Positions 45,416 to 55,199 are shown, counted from the first letter of the stretch. The stretch: DNA of 64,000 bases from Cycloclasticus sp. (GCA_040743155.1 JBFLJU010000001.1:1240001-1304000), one strand, 5' to 3'. Made by a program: numbers and translations. The notes: generated by a model from the letters alone, not told the origin.

Positions 45416-46516
45416 CTACTCTTTGCCCGCAGGAATAATGGGGACTGTAGACCTGACATCTATATTTTGCGCTCTATGTCTGAGCACATGATCCATAAGC
45501 GTAATAGCCATCATTGCCTCAGCGATAGGTGTTGCTCTAATACCAACACAAGGGTCATGTCGCCCCTTAGTTACAACATCTATAGGCTTACCGCTAGTAT
45601 TCACAGACTTGCCGGGAAGGCGCAAGCTTGAGGTTGGTTTTAATGCGATACTCGCTGAAATAATTTGCCCAGTAGAAATCCCACCTAAAATGCCACCCGC
45701 CTGGTTACTGAGAAAACCTTCTGGCGTGATTTCATCACGAAATTCCGTACCAAGTGCTTCGATGCAATCAAACCCACCGCCAATCTCAACGCCTTTTACT
45801 GCATTAATACTCATCAAAGCATGCGCTAACTCAGCATCAAGCCGATCAAAAATGGGCTCACCTAAACCAACTGGAACACCTGTCGCCGCCACGTTTACGC
45901 GCGCGCCAACTGAATCACCCGATTTTCTTAATGCGTCCATGTAGGCTTCTAATTCACCTACTTTGTTTGGGTCAGGGCAAAAGAAAGGATTGTCATGCAC
46001 AGTAGACATATCCACCGCATCGATTTTAATCGGCCCCAACTGAGCTAAATAGCCTTTAATCTCGATGCCTAAGCTTTCACGTAAATATTTTTTGGCGATG
46101 CCACCTGCGGCCACGCGCATAGCTGTTTCACGAGCAGAAGAACGCCCACCCCCACGGTAATCACGAAAGCCATACTTTTGCTGATAGCTATAGTCTGCGT
46201 GCCCAGGTCGAAATGTCTCTTTTATATTCGAATAGTCTTTAGACCGTTGATCCGTATTTTCAATAATCAAGCCTATCGGTGTACCCGTTGTTTTACCTTC
46301 AAACACACCTGACAAAATCTTTACTTCATCCGCTTCACGTCGTTGAGTTGTATGCCTTGAGGTACCTGGTTTCCTTAAATCGAGGTCACCTTGCAAATCC
46401 GCTTCACATAGCTCCAACCCAGGAGGACACCCATCCACAATACAGCCTATAGCAGGACCGTGACTTTCGCCAAACCCAGTAATTGTAAAAATTTTCCCTA
46501 TCGAATTTCCTGACAT
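45416..46516 (-). CDS. aroC: chorismate synthase
   Basis: A 366-residue FMN-dependent enzyme converting 5-enolpyruvylshikimate 3-phosphate to chorismate, the last shared step to aromatic amino acids. Both signatures are present: [18 protein letters not shown] near the start and [22 protein letters not shown], plus [17 protein letters not shown] near the C-terminus. prmB lies 23 bases upstream on the same strand, the usual pair. Confidence 0.97.
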   Translation of the reverse strand: MSGNSIGKIFTITGFGESHGPAIGCIVDGCPPGLELCEADLQGDLDLRKPGTSRHTTQRREADEVKILSGVFEGKTTGTPIGLIIENTDQRSKDYSNIKETFRPGHADYSYQQKYGFRDYRGGGRSSARETAMRVAAGGIAKKYLRESLGIEIKGYLAQLGPIKIDAVDMSTVHDNPFFCPDPNKVGELEAYMDALRKSGDSVGARVNVAATGVPVGLGEPIFDRLDAELAHALMSINAVKGVEIGGGFDCIEALGTEFRDEITPEGFLSNQAGGILGGISTGQIISASIALKPTSSLRLPGKSVNTSGKPIDVVTKGRHDPCVGIRATPIAEAMMAITLMDHVLRHRAQNIDVRSTVPIIPAGKE

Positions 46517-46539
46517 GTTCGTATTTTATCGTTAATTAA

Positions 46540-47460
46540 TTACGCTAGTTTAGCCTGAAATAGGCTGTTATATTCCAATAACTGTTCTTTTGTTAGCATG
46601 AAGATTCCATGCCCACCATACTCAAAATCTTGCCATAAAAACGGCACCTCTGGGTAACAACGTTGCAATGCTTCATCTGTATTCCCAACCTCAACATACA
46701 ACACACCACCATCATTAAGGTGCTCGGCCCCATACGCTAAAATGTTATGTACCAAATCTAGACCGGAAACCCCACCATCCAGACCCAGCGTCGGTTCTTT
46801 ATAAAACTCCTCAGGCAGTTTAGATAACTCTTCATGCCCAACATAAGGCGGGTTACAAACAATCAAATCATATGTCTCACCCTCTAGCCCATCAAATAAA
46901 TCTGATTCAATGGTCCTCACTCTGTTTGCTAGCTTGTGTTCCTCAATATTCCTTTGTGCAACACGAAGTGCAGATGTTGAAATATCAGCCAAATCAACAC
47001 TCGCTTTTGGAAAATACACGGCACAAGCAATACCAATACAGCCACTGCCCGTACACAAATCTAAAATTTTATGGGTTCGCTCAACATCAACCCAAGGTGC
47101 AAATAGATCATCAATTAATTCCGCAAAAGGCGAACGTGGAACCAAAACATTCTCATTAACAAAAAAGGCCAAACCTGCAAACCACGCTTCGCCTATTAAA
47201 TATGCAGCAGGAACTTTTTCATTGACCCTACGATCAAAAATTCCCAAAATTTCTCGTTCATTTTCAGCGCCAACCTCTTCATCAAACACCTCTTCATTAA
47301 CCAGCGGTAGGTTCTTTGTGATGGTTAATACTATGTACGCCGATTCATCTATCGCATTGCCTGTTCCATGTCCAAAATGAAGCTGAGCGGCTTCAAACAA
47401 GCTAGCACCGTAATGAATCAATTGATTAATTGTGTTTATTTTCTGTAATTTGATTGTCAT
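46540..47460 (-). CDS. prmB: ribosomal protein L3 glutamine methyltransferase
   Basis: A SAM-dependent methyltransferase of 306 residues that methylates a glutamine of ribosomal protein uL3. SAM-binding LDLCTGSGCIGIA and the catalytic NPPYV identify the HemK/PrmB family; the N-terminal extension and the adjacency to aroC indicate PrmB rather than PrmC. Divergent from the HDOD gene. Confidence 0.93.
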   Translation of the reverse strand: MTIKLQKINTINQLIHYGASLFEAAQLHFGHGTGNAIDESAYIVLTITKNLPLVNEEVFDEEVGAENEREILGIFDRRVNEKVPAAYLIGEAWFAGLAFFVNENVLVPRSPFAELIDDLFAPWVDVERTHKILDLCTGSGCIGIACAVYFPKASVDLADISTSALRVAQRNIEEHKLANRVRTIESDLFDGLEGETYDLIVCNPPYVGHEELSKLPEEFYKEPTLGLDGGVSGLDLVHNILAYGAEHLNDGGVLYVEVGNTDEALQRCYPEVPFLWQDFEYGGHGIFMLTKEQLLEYNSLFQAKLA

Positions 47461-47557
47461 AACGGTGTAGATAGGGCTATATTTAGCAAAAAGAATTAGT
47501 TAATTGTTATCAACAATAATTTTAACTCAATTAATAACTTACAAAGCACTTTAAAAG

Positions 47558-48802
47558 ATGTCTATTAGAAATCTAACAAACGAAGAAGTTAACTCTTTAT
47601 TCCCCATCAGGAACTTTTCTGATAACAGCAAGACACAACTTCAAGAAACGATAAAAACAGAAATTATCGACGCTAATAGCACTTTATTTTCCGCCGGTAG
47701 CAGTGATGACCGCCAAATTTATCTTTTAGAGGGCAAAGTACGACTAACGCTTGGAGAAAACAAAGAACGAACAGTCGAGGGCGGTCAAATGGAGGCTCGC
47801 TTTCCTATCGATAACAACACTCCTCACCAAGCAACGGCTCTTGCACTCGAGCCTGTCACACTGTTATCTATTAAGCGCACCGTGCTTGATGACTTGATGA
47901 ATGAGACGCTACCAAGCGGCCATGATGATATTGATATTCTAGAAGAAAGTGAAGACTCTCTACTGTATAACCAGCTTTATTTTGAAGTCACTCAAGAAAT
48001 GCAAGCTGACAAACTAGAATTGCCCTCTATCCCTGAAGCAGCCATTAAAGTTCGCACAGCAATAGCTGACCCCCATGCAACATCAGCTAAAATCTCTCAA
48101 ATAACTCAGCAGGACCCCGCTATTACCGCCCAGTTAATCAAAGTTGCTAACAGCCCATTATTTAGGGGCCGTGAACGCATTGAAGCGCTGCCCCATGCGA
48201 TCACTCGGTTAGGCCTCAAAGCAATAAATAACCTAATCACCAGTTTCACCATGAGAATGGTTTTTAATGCCAAAACAAAAGACGTAAAAGAACTCATTTC
48301 AGCACTGTGGTTACATAGCCGTGATGTTGCTGGCATTAGTGCTGTTATGGCTAAAAAACTTAAAGGTTTCAATGCAGACAAAGCGATGCTTGCCGGCTTA
48401 ATACACGACATTGGCTCTATACCCATTTTAACTCATGCCGATAAGCACCCTAGTTTGATAAGCAACCAAAACGATGTGCGACATACCATTAAGAAACTAA
48501 CCCCTGTCATCGGAAAGATGGTGTTAGAAAAATGGAACTTTACTGATGACTTTATTGAGCTAGCTATTAATGCTGAAAACTGGGAGCGAAAAACAGATCA
48601 ACCCGCTAACTACACCGACTTGGTGATAGTTGCTCAACTGCTTAGCTTCAGAAACACGCCTTTACAAGAACATTACCCAGAACCTAAAACAGTGCCTGCG
48701 TATGATCGTCTCACAAAGTTATTGAGAGACCCCAGCGATTCAATTGATGTATTAGAGGTCGCCCAAGAAGAATTAGCCGACATAAAGCAGTTATTTAACT
48801 AA
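47558..48802 (+). CDS. cyclic-nucleotide-binding-like plus HDOD domain protein
   Basis: A 414-residue cytoplasmic signalling protein. Residues about 15-115 form a cyclic-nucleotide-binding-like fold (YLLEGKVRLTLGE), but the phosphate-binding FGE...R-A cassette is not seen, so nucleotide binding is doubtful. Residues about 150-345 are an HDOD domain (LPSIPEAAIKVR, QDPAITAQLIKVANSP, GLIHDIGSIPIL), found in regulatory proteins linked to motility and c-di-GMP. It opens the flagellar-related stretch and is followed 18 bases later by the FliK-like gene. Confidence 0.88.
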   Translation: MSIRNLTNEEVNSLFPIRNFSDNSKTQLQETIKTEIIDANSTLFSAGSSDDRQIYLLEGKVRLTLGENKERTVEGGQMEARFPIDNNTPHQATALALEPVTLLSIKRTVLDDLMNETLPSGHDDIDILEESEDSLLYNQLYFEVTQEMQADKLELPSIPEAAIKVRTAIADPHATSAKISQITQQDPAITAQLIKVANSPLFRGRERIEALPHAITRLGLKAINNLITSFTMRMVFNAKTKDVKELISALWLHSRDVAGISAVMAKKLKGFNADKAMLAGLIHDIGSIPILTHADKHPSLISNQNDVRHTIKKLTPVIGKMVLEKWNFTDDFIELAINAENWERKTDQPANYTDLVIVAQLLSFRNTPLQEHYPEPKTVPAYDRLTKLLRDPSDSIDVLEVAQEELADIKQLFN

Positions 48803-48820
48803 GAGTTCATGGTTTAGTTT

Positions 48821-50206
48821 TTGGAAATACCAACTAACCCAACCAGCCCAGTACTGGATGCCGTTAAAGTATCCATACCTCTGCATAAACTCCAAACCGG
48901 CCAATCCCTGCAAGCCAAAGTTATTGAGCAATTACCCAATAAAACAGATGTTATTCTTCGCCTAGGCAACCAACTAGTACAGGTAAAAAGCGACATTCCT
49001 GTCACTGTTGGACAAATCATCAAAGTCTTAGTAGAGAGAACAGCGTCTGAACTTATTCTTAAAGCCCCACCTCCTAATCAACAAACGTCCATTACTAACA
49101 CCAGTCTGCGTCAACTACTTCCCAAGCAATCCCCCGTTAATGAATTTCAACAACCACTTATTCAGGTATTTACACGCATTACCAAACAAACCATAACAAC
49201 AGCCTCATCTGTATCGCCTGAGTTACCATCACAATTACTCCAGATAAAGCGTTTAACTAGAAACATCCTACAATCGTTACCGAGTCAAAAAAATATAATT
49301 ACAACTGAAGGTTTCAAAAAGGCATTACAAAACTCCGGTGTTTTCTTTGAAGCAAAACTTCAACAAGCACTTGCCGATAGAAAAACCACTTCTAACAACC
49401 CTATCAACAACCCAAAAAACCTCTTTAAAGCGTCGCTGAGTCAAGCTCAAACCACACAAAATACCAGCACTACAACGCTATCGCCAAAAAGCCAGCAACC
49501 ACTCGTCATGATTAGTACTGACTTAAAGGCTAATCTTATTAAGCTCGTTCATTTACTAAAAGCTTGGCCCAAAGCAAGCCAATTCACCTCACAACCAACA
49601 AGCACTCAGCAAACTCCGCCGCAACTACCGCTTCCAAAACCTGCTGCGCCGTCACAAACCTTCTCCTCAGCTGCAAGCCAAACGACTGCGCACCCACAGA
49701 GCTCAGCACAGCTGGCAGCTCAAGCCTTAGACAGCCAAATAAGAGAATTAATGAGCAAAGCTGATGGAGCAATATCTAAACTTAGTTTAAACCAACTAGC
49801 TAGCTCAAATGCTGAAGGCAATACAACCCGGCAAACGTGGCAAGTAGAAATCCCATTTTTAAATCAACATGCATCTCAGTCTGTTTTTTTAAAGATTGAG
49901 CAGGAAGAGCCTTCCGATAAGCCTTCAAAAAAACCAGACAAACAATGGACTATTTCTCTTGAGATGCGCCCCCCAAAGCTAGGCCTAATTAAAAACAAGT
50001 TAACACTCAACAAGCAACAAATAAGCTCCAGTTTTTGGGCCGAATCACCTAAAACTAGAGAGCTTATTCATCAACATTTAAGTGTTTTTAAAGATCAATT
50101 GTTTCGCGCCAATTTAAATCCTGAGAGGATCCAAGTACGTAGCGGCCCTGGGCCAACAATTCAAGAAATCAAACCTAACACATCCATTTTGAGTGAAAAG
50201 GCATAA
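48821..50206 (+). CDS. flagellar hook-length control protein (FliK C-terminal type)
   Basis: A 461-residue protein rich in Gln, Pro, Ser and Thr in its middle (about 190-310), with a C-terminal Flg_hook domain (WQVEIPFLNQHASQSVFLKIEQ, LEMRPPKLGLIKNKL, ending near RSGPGP). Such proteins act as molecular rulers at the export gate. The start is a TTG at 48821; no ATG is available before the conserved part. Its final base is shared with the next start codon, a typical coupling to the FhlB-like gene. A second, canonical fliK may exist elsewhere. Confidence 0.85.
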   Translation: MEIPTNPTSPVLDAVKVSIPLHKLQTGQSLQAKVIEQLPNKTDVILRLGNQLVQVKSDIPVTVGQIIKVLVERTASELILKAPPPNQQTSITNTSLRQLLPKQSPVNEFQQPLIQVFTRITKQTITTASSVSPELPSQLLQIKRLTRNILQSLPSQKNIITTEGFKKALQNSGVFFEAKLQQALADRKTTSNNPINNPKNLFKASLSQAQTTQNTSTTTLSPKSQQPLVMISTDLKANLIKLVHLLKAWPKASQFTSQPTSTQQTPPQLPLPKPAAPSQTFSSAASQTTAHPQSSAQLAAQALDSQIRELMSKADGAISKLSLNQLASSNAEGNTTRQTWQVEIPFLNQHASQSVFLKIEQEEPSDKPSKKPDKQWTISLEMRPPKLGLIKNKLTLNKQQISSSFWAESPKTRELIHQHLSVFKDQLFRANLNPERIQVRSGPGPTIQEIKPNTSILSEKA

Positions 50207-50499
50207 TGACTGACATCATCAACCCCGCCGACATAGCCGTTGCCTTAAAGTATGATGGACACAGTGCGCCTACCATAACCGCAAAAGGTAGGGGTGATCT
50301 TGCGCAAGAAATCATTGACCTTGCCATCGCCAATGAAATTCCTTTAGATAACAACCCTGAATTGGTAAAGCTTCTTAGCAGCATTCCTCTCGGGGATGAA
50401 ATACCTGAAGCTCTATATGTTGCCGTTGCAGAAGTAATTGCTTTTGCTTATTTACTATCCGACAAAATGCCTGACAATGTTACTGAAAATAAAAACTAA
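50206..50499 (+). CDS. FlhB C-terminal-domain-like protein
   Basis: A 97-residue protein resembling the cytoplasmic domain of FlhB (AVALKYDGHSAPTITAKGRGDLAQEI..., and EALYVAVAEVIAFAYLL). The self-cleaving NPTH of FlhB is changed to NPAD, so it should not autocleave; this is typical of FhlB proteins that can replace the FlhB tail in export switching. It overlaps the FliK-like gene by one base, and overlaps the convergent DUF2802 gene by four. Confidence 0.9.
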   Translation: MTDIINPADIAVALKYDGHSAPTITAKGRGDLAQEIIDLAIANEIPLDNNPELVKLLSSIPLGDEIPEALYVAVAEVIAFAYLLSDKMPDNVTENKN

Positions 50500-50888
50500 G
50501 CTCTGTGTAGACGAATAAGTAGTCCAGCTTCATCGACCGTTAAATGGCACTTTTCAACAATCTCATCGACACCCGCACCTTTTTGAGCCAACTCAATCGC
50601 TCCTTGAAATTCCTGCAAGTGCTCAAATGTATCGCTTTCTTCCAGTTCTTCCAAACGCCCGATTAAGCTACGAACTCGGCGTTCAGTACCGCCAACACGC
50701 TCGTCTACGCCTAAACCGCTCGCACACAACGCTGAAATATCGTGTTGAATAACTTCAAACTTTTTGCATACATTAAGTACCTTTTCTTCCAAGCTTTTAT
50801 TAAGTCGCTGCTGTTTGGATAACATAACAAACAGTATCACTACCGCAACCGCTAATATAGCAATCAACCAGGGTATGTATTGTTCCAT
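50496..50888 (-). CDS. DUF2802 membrane-anchored protein
   Basis: A 130-residue protein with an N-terminal membrane helix (about 5-24), then a coiled stretch, and a C-terminal DUF2802 part (YSFE-like DTFEHLQEFQGAIELAQKGAGVDEIVEKCHLTVDEAGLLIRLH). It is a common companion of cheW in gammaproteobacterial flagellar clusters, function unknown. ATG 50888 overlaps the stop of the small ORF upstream as TGATG, so it is translationally coupled to it. Confidence 0.88.
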   Translation of the reverse strand: MEQYIPWLIAILAVAVVILFVMLSKQQRLNKSLEEKVLNVCKKFEVIQHDISALCASGLGVDERVGGTERRVRSLIGRLEELEESDTFEHLQEFQGAIELAQKGAGVDEIVEKCHLTVDEAGLLIRLHRA

Positions 50889-51052
50889 CAGGCACTTTCA
50901 TCTATATGTTTAATGGGGGTCTTCAACTCAACGGTGCCTTTAGTGCTAGAGACACCATTCCATTTACTCGGTTTCTTTCTAGTTTGACTTTTATTTCTCG
51001 GTTTAACTGGGCGTATGTTGTTGCAAGGCATTACCTTATTTATACCAACCAT
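50888..51052 (-). CDS. small basic protein, 54 residues, between cheW and the DUF2802 gene
   Basis: A previously unmarked frame starts at ATG 51052 with an excellent AGGAGG eight bases upstream and ends in TGA that overlaps the next ATG (TGATG). Its product, beginning MVGINKVMPCNN, has 12 Lys/Arg against 3 acidic residues, one cysteine, no membrane segment and is probably disordered or nucleic-acid- or protein-binding. It follows cheW by 35 bases on the same strand. Strong translation signals make it a likely gene; I recognise no family. Confidence 0.75.
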   Translation of the reverse strand: MVGINKVMPCNNIRPVKPRNKSQTRKKPSKWNGVSSTKGTVELKTPIKHIDESA

Positions 51053-51087
51053 AACCATCACCTCCTAAAAAGATTCGTCTCGAAACA

Positions 51088-51570
51088 CTATTGAGCAAGC
51101 AGCTCCAAATCATTTTCACTTATCAACTTATCTAAATTAACCAGTATATGCAGTTGATTATGTATATGAGCAATACCTTGAATAAACACTGATTGTCCCG
51201 AACTACTTACATCTGGTGCCGACTCCACATCACAATCTTTCAGGTCAACAACTTCCGTTACTGTATCAACTAACACACCAATAATATGACCTTGTACATC
51301 CATCATCATAATTCGCGTTAAATCATCCGCTTCTTTAAGATGCATATTGAACTTTTTGCGTAAATCGATCACCGTCACCACATTACCCCTAAGGTTTATA
51401 ATCCCCAGCACTTCATGCGTAGCACCTGGCACCTGAGCTATAGGCGTATAACGTAATACTTCTTGAACTTGAACAACTTTCACCGCATAAACTTCTTCTC
51501 CTAACAAGAAAGTCAGCCACTGCGTAACTGGTTCAGCCACATCATCATAATTATCTTGAATTGCATCCAT
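51088..51570 (-). CDS. cheW: chemotaxis coupling protein CheW
   Basis: A 160-residue CheW adaptor linking receptors to CheA. Conserved segments are QWLTFLLGEEVYAVKVVQVQEVLRY, PGATHEVLGIINLRGNVVTVIDLRKKF and VDTVTEVVDL. It is downstream of the larger CheW-like gene in the minus-strand chemotaxis run. Confidence 0.95.
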   Translation of the reverse strand: MDAIQDNYDDVAEPVTQWLTFLLGEEVYAVKVVQVQEVLRYTPIAQVPGATHEVLGIINLRGNVVTVIDLRKKFNMHLKEADDLTRIMMMDVQGHIIGVLVDTVTEVVDLKDCDVESAPDVSSSGQSVFIQGIAHIHNQLHILVNLDKLISENDLELLAQ

Positions 51571-51607
51571 TTTATGTATCTCTGTTTTTTTATATGGGGA
51601 CGAGCTT

Positions 51608-52396
51608 TTACTTATCTTCTACAAACATTTTAGTCGGGTCGACAATCACTAGCTGATTTTTAGATTCAATGCCGCATAACCATTGACGGATTTTTGATTT
51701 ATCTCGCCATTTAACACTGGACGTATCGAGTTCAATTTCTGGTGACACCGAGTCTAATGCAATGCCCCAGCGACTATTCGCTAATATAATAATTTTTTTA
51801 TAAGGCTTAACTTCTAAATCACGAAGCGGCTGATCTAACAATAAATACCCGACATCAATCACAGCAATAAAATCATTACCCGTCATTTTCAAGCCTAAAA
51901 CCCAAGGAGGTTGCCCATCAACCTTCTTAAGGTCTTCACTAAACTCTAGCTCTCCACTAATTGCACTCGCTGGAAAAGTAACATTGACTTTATTGACATC
52001 ACCAACCAGTACATTAAATTTACTTTTCGCCCATGACGGTGCATTTAAATCTATTAACTCATCCGTCTCGCGTCTTTCTGCTTCGACTCTTTCTGCCTCG
52101 ACTCTTTCTGCCTCGACTCTTTCTGCCTCGACTCTTTCTGCCTCGACTCTTTCTGCCTCGACTCTTTCTGCCTCGACTCTTTCTGCCTCGACTCTTTCTG
52201 CCTCGAGTGAGCGCTTTTGCCTTGCATTACTTTCTTCTTCTGCTGTGCCTTTAAACTTTAAAAGCTTTACGTTACTCGCAGAAACTTTTCTTTCAGGTTG
52301 CTCATCCGTCTCTAATATTGACAATAAGCCATCAAAATAACTTTCCATTGCTTCATCTTGATCTAAAAGCGGGCTAGTCTTATTATCAACCATCAT
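51608..52396 (-). CDS. CheW-domain protein with extended N-terminus and VEAER helical repeat
   Basis: A 262-residue protein. Residues about 1-60 are acidic, about 65-110 consist of repeats of VEAER (eight units after LEAER) that should form a long, rigid charged helix, and the C-terminal part (about 120-258) is a CheW-like domain ([32 protein letters not shown]). It corresponds to the CheW-like gene found between parA and cheW in Pseudomonas flagellar clusters, which localises the chemosensory array at the pole. It overlaps parA by 11 bases. Confidence 0.87.
   Translation of the reverse strand: MMVDNKTSPLLDQDEAMESYFDGLLSILETDEQPERKVSASNVKLLKFKGTAEEESNARQKRSLEAERVEAERVEAERVEAERVEAERVEAERVEAERVEAERVEAERRETDELIDLNAPSWAKSKFNVLVGDVNKVNVTFPASAISGELEFSEDLKKVDGQPPWVLGLKMTGNDFIAVIDVGYLLLDQPLRDLEVKPYKKIIILANSRWGIALDSVSPEIELDTSSVKWRDKSKIRQWLCGIESKNQLVIVDPTKMFVEDK
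52081..52200 (-). repeat. eight tandem 15-base repeats encoding VEAER
   Basis: Eight in-frame 15-base copies, seven identical and one differing by a single synonymous change (cttc for cctc). Slipped-strand mispairing would change helix length by five residues without breaking the frame. Confidence 0.95.
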
Positions 52397-53186
52397 TCGA
52401 AACCAATGTTAGTTTTGCTTTTTCGTCCCAAATACTTTGAAGCAACTTATCATACGCAAGAACCGCCCTAGATTTAGGTGCCAATATTGGGGCGGGAACT
52501 CCAACGCGGCTTGCTTCTCTTAATTGCGTATCAATTGATATATAACCACGCCACAACCGCCCTTTATATCTATTTCTTAAAGAGTTCAAGCTGCTAATAG
52601 AGGCACGCGTTCTCTTATCAAACATAGTAGGAATGATTGTGTACTCTAATGGTTTCTGCCTTGTATGCTGAATCATCTTCAAGGTTTTCATCATCCTCTC
52701 CAGCCCTTTCAACGCTAAAAATTCTGTTTGCACGGGTATAATCAAATGGTCACAGGCTGCCAACGCATTAATCATTAACACACCTAACATCGGCGGACTA
52801 TCAATCAATACAATATCGTATGAGGACTCCAGCTTTTTCAATGCATTACTCATCACCAAGCCTAGGCCTTTAAATTTACTCGCCTGACGATCTAATGTAG
52901 CCAATGCAACTGATGCAGGCAGTACATCAAGCCCTACAAAGGATGTGTTATGAATATATTTCCGGGGCTCAACTGCAATTTTTTCTGAGCTGTCTTTGAA
53001 TAAATTGTAAACACTTTTTTGAATGGTATCTGGATCAAAACGAAAATAACTTGTCAATGAGCCTTGAGGGTCAAGGTCAATACAGAGCACCCGTTTACCC
53101 TGAGCTGATAGTAAACCAGCCAGCGTTACCACCGTTGTCGTTTTACCAACACCACCTTTTTGATTTGATATTGCCCAAGTTTTCAT
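52386..53186 (-). CDS. parC: ParA-family ATPase of the chemotaxis cluster
   Basis: A 266-residue deviant Walker ATPase (KGGVGKTTT near residue 10, [20 protein letters not shown]). The position between motD and a CheW-like gene is that of the ParC/ParP-type positioning ATPase that places chemosensory arrays at the cell pole. The symbol is given by position in related clusters. Its start overlaps the motD stop by one base. Confidence 0.85.
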   Translation of the reverse strand: MKTWAISNQKGGVGKTTTVVTLAGLLSAQGKRVLCIDLDPQGSLTSYFRFDPDTIQKSVYNLFKDSSEKIAVEPRKYIHNTSFVGLDVLPASVALATLDRQASKFKGLGLVMSNALKKLESSYDIVLIDSPPMLGVLMINALAACDHLIIPVQTEFLALKGLERMMKTLKMIQHTRQKPLEYTIIPTMFDKRTRASISSLNSLRNRYKGRLWRGYISIDTQLREASRVGVPAPILAPKSRAVLAYDKLLQSIWDEKAKLTLVSNDG

Positions 53187-54220
53187 TAGTTTAAGAATTT
53201 ATTAAATCGACTGCTGTTTACTTTCTCAAGTTTTTCTATTTTTTCAGCCGTTGTTTCTTTTGAACCAGCCATATTGCTAGTTAATGATTCAACCGCATCT
53301 TGTAACTCAACAGCTGTTTCATCAACTGCCAATTGATGACTAACATGCTGACTTTCACTTACATTATGGTTATCGGCCGTTTTCTTTTTTTCTGTAAAAC
53401 GTGATATTGCATTTGACTGAATAACAATAACAACGCGCCTATTTCTCTCGCGGCCTTCAGGCGTGTCATTATCCTCAACAGGGTGATATTCTCCGTACCC
53501 AACAGCAGCCAACCTATTTGGGTTAATACCATACTTACTAAATAGGTGTACTACACTCGCAGCACGTGCCGCTGACAGTTCCCAATTTGACGGATACTCG
53601 AACGAACTTATGGGGATATTATCGGTAAAACCTTCAACTTGCACAGCGTTATTTAACTTTCTAATTGGTTTTGCGACCTTCCATAACACACGCAATGCTT
53701 CACTAGATAAGGTTGCATTGCCACTGCCAAACAGCATATTACTATTGAGCTCTACTTCAACCCACAAATCATTTCTTTCAACCGACACTAGATCTCTATC
53801 AATAAGCGGTGACAATGCCGATTCCAACTTATCACCTAATTGATCAAGTACTTTTGCTTCGCTTATTTTTTGATCCCCTTCAATAGCGCCATCAACAATT
53901 GATGCTGTTTGTTGCGGTGCATTCTCAGAAAACAGATCGGGAATCATCTTATCACCACCACTTTCCAACTTCATGAGTCTCTCAATGAGCTCTTTATTTT
54001 GAAGTATGTCACCAATTTCTATCGGATTCATAGTCTTCGGCTGACCCTTAAAGGCGCCATCTAAGGTGCTAGAGAGCACTCGATACTTGCCTTCATTTAC
54101 CGATGAAACAGAATACATCACAACGAAGAAGGCAAACAAAAGCGTAATAAAGTCGGCATAAGAGACAAGCCACCTTTCGTGGTTCTCATGCTCTTCTATT
54201 CTTTTTTTACGCCTAGCCAT
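53186..54220 (-). CDS. motD: flagellar motor protein MotD (MotB family)
   Basis: A 344-residue stator protein. Short basic N-terminus, one membrane helix with the proton-path aspartate in SYADFITLLFAFFVVMYS (Asp near residue 22), linker, and a C-terminal OmpA-like peptidoglycan-binding domain (VEGFTDNIPI..., NWELSAARA, ERNRRVVIVI). Paired with motC 4 bases upstream. Confidence 0.93.
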   Translation of the reverse strand: MARRKKRIEEHENHERWLVSYADFITLLFAFFVVMYSVSSVNEGKYRVLSSTLDGAFKGQPKTMNPIEIGDILQNKELIERLMKLESGGDKMIPDLFSENAPQQTASIVDGAIEGDQKISEAKVLDQLGDKLESALSPLIDRDLVSVERNDLWVEVELNSNMLFGSGNATLSSEALRVLWKVAKPIRKLNNAVQVEGFTDNIPISSFEYPSNWELSAARAASVVHLFSKYGINPNRLAAVGYGEYHPVEDNDTPEGRERNRRVVIVIQSNAISRFTEKKKTADNHNVSESQHVSHQLAVDETAVELQDAVESLTSNMAGSKETTAEKIEKLEKVNSSRFNKFLN

Positions 54221-54224
54221 TTAA

Positions 54225-54962
54225 TTACAGGTAACCTTGCAACTTAATTTCAACATTACGTGGATTCTCACCTTCTGCAATAGCTGCAATCCCTTCAATC
54301 ATCATTTCTCTTGATTGTGAATATGCTTGAATCTGTGACTTTAATTTAGCCGCTATGGGTATAAACAATAAATTGGCTAAACCAACACCGTAAATTGTTG
54401 CAACAAATGCCGTCGCAATTCCTGCGCCAAGCTTACTGGGGTCTGATAAGTTTTGCATGACATGAATCAAACCCATAACAGCACCGATAATACCGATGGT
54501 AGGAGAGTACCCTCCCATTGATTCATAGACTTTTGCACTTTGTAACTGCTTTGCTTCTAACGCCTCTAATTCAAGCATTAAAATATCTCGTATAACCTCT
54601 GGCTCTCCACCATCAACCAATAACTGCAAGCCTTTTTTGGCAAAGGGGTCTGACTCATCATCAACAACCGCTTCAAGGCCAAGTAGTCCTTCTCGTCTCG
54701 CTATTTCACTCCACTCGATAATTTTTTCAATGTTATGTTTTAACTTGAGGCTTGGTGGAAATAAAACCCAACCCAATAATTTTAGAGATCCTAAATAGAT
54801 TTTTGCTGGGGATTGCAATAAAGCAGCACCCAACGTTCCACCAATAACAATTAACGCGGCAGGGCCATTAACAAGGGCACTTAGATGTCCGCCTTCCATA
54901 ATGTTGCCACCCAAAATGGCACCAAAACCAATGATCACACCCAATATTGTTAAAATATCCAA
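54225..54962 (-). CDS. motC: flagellar motor protein MotC (MotA family)
   Basis: A 245-residue stator protein with four membrane helices, starting with GVIIGFGAILGGNIMEGGH and carrying the conserved cytoplasmic and C-terminal GYSPTIGIIGAVMGLIHVM. The start is TTG 54962, with AGAGG seven bases upstream. Proton flow through MotC/MotD drives the flagellum. The gene is separated from cheA by 237 bases, where cheB would be expected in related genomes. Confidence 0.92.
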   Translation of the reverse strand: MDILTILGVIIGFGAILGGNIMEGGHLSALVNGPAALIVIGGTLGAALLQSPAKIYLGSLKLLGWVLFPPSLKLKHNIEKIIEWSEIARREGLLGLEAVVDDESDPFAKKGLQLLVDGGEPEVIRDILMLELEALEAKQLQSAKVYESMGGYSPTIGIIGAVMGLIHVMQNLSDPSKLGAGIATAFVATIYGVGLANLLFIPIAAKLKSQIQAYSQSREMMIEGIAAIAEGENPRNVEIKLQGYL

Positions 54963-55199
54963 ACGACAACCTCTCCAAATTCATAGTGCGAACCATCAAA
55001 TAACTCTATACACCGACTTCAACACATTAGCAGGTTTTGAAATATATCATTAATACTTTTCGTGGTACATCTTCATTAAAAATCGTGTTTATCTTAAAGA
55101 GAGCCACACTTGTGCTTACTTATTGCTTGTTACTATGATGTCTAATAATTAACTCACAGCAAACCTTTCTAATAGTCTCTATAAAAACAACCTAAAAGG
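54963..55199. other. 237-base gap between cheA and motC, no cheB
   Basis: Low-GC stretch with stops in all frames and no recognisable CheB remnant. It probably contains a promoter for motC, but no strong consensus was seen. Confidence 0.5.

Noticed and set aside
50906-51094. 62-codon plus-strand frame between the DUF2802 gene and cheW
   Set aside because: It is antisense to the minus-strand small gene, which has a strong ribosome site and stop-start coupling.
52081-52200. 15-base repeats as CRISPR or as plus-strand coding frames
   Set aside because: Contiguous identical units inside the minus-strand CheW-like gene; open plus-strand frames here are by-products of the periodic sequence.
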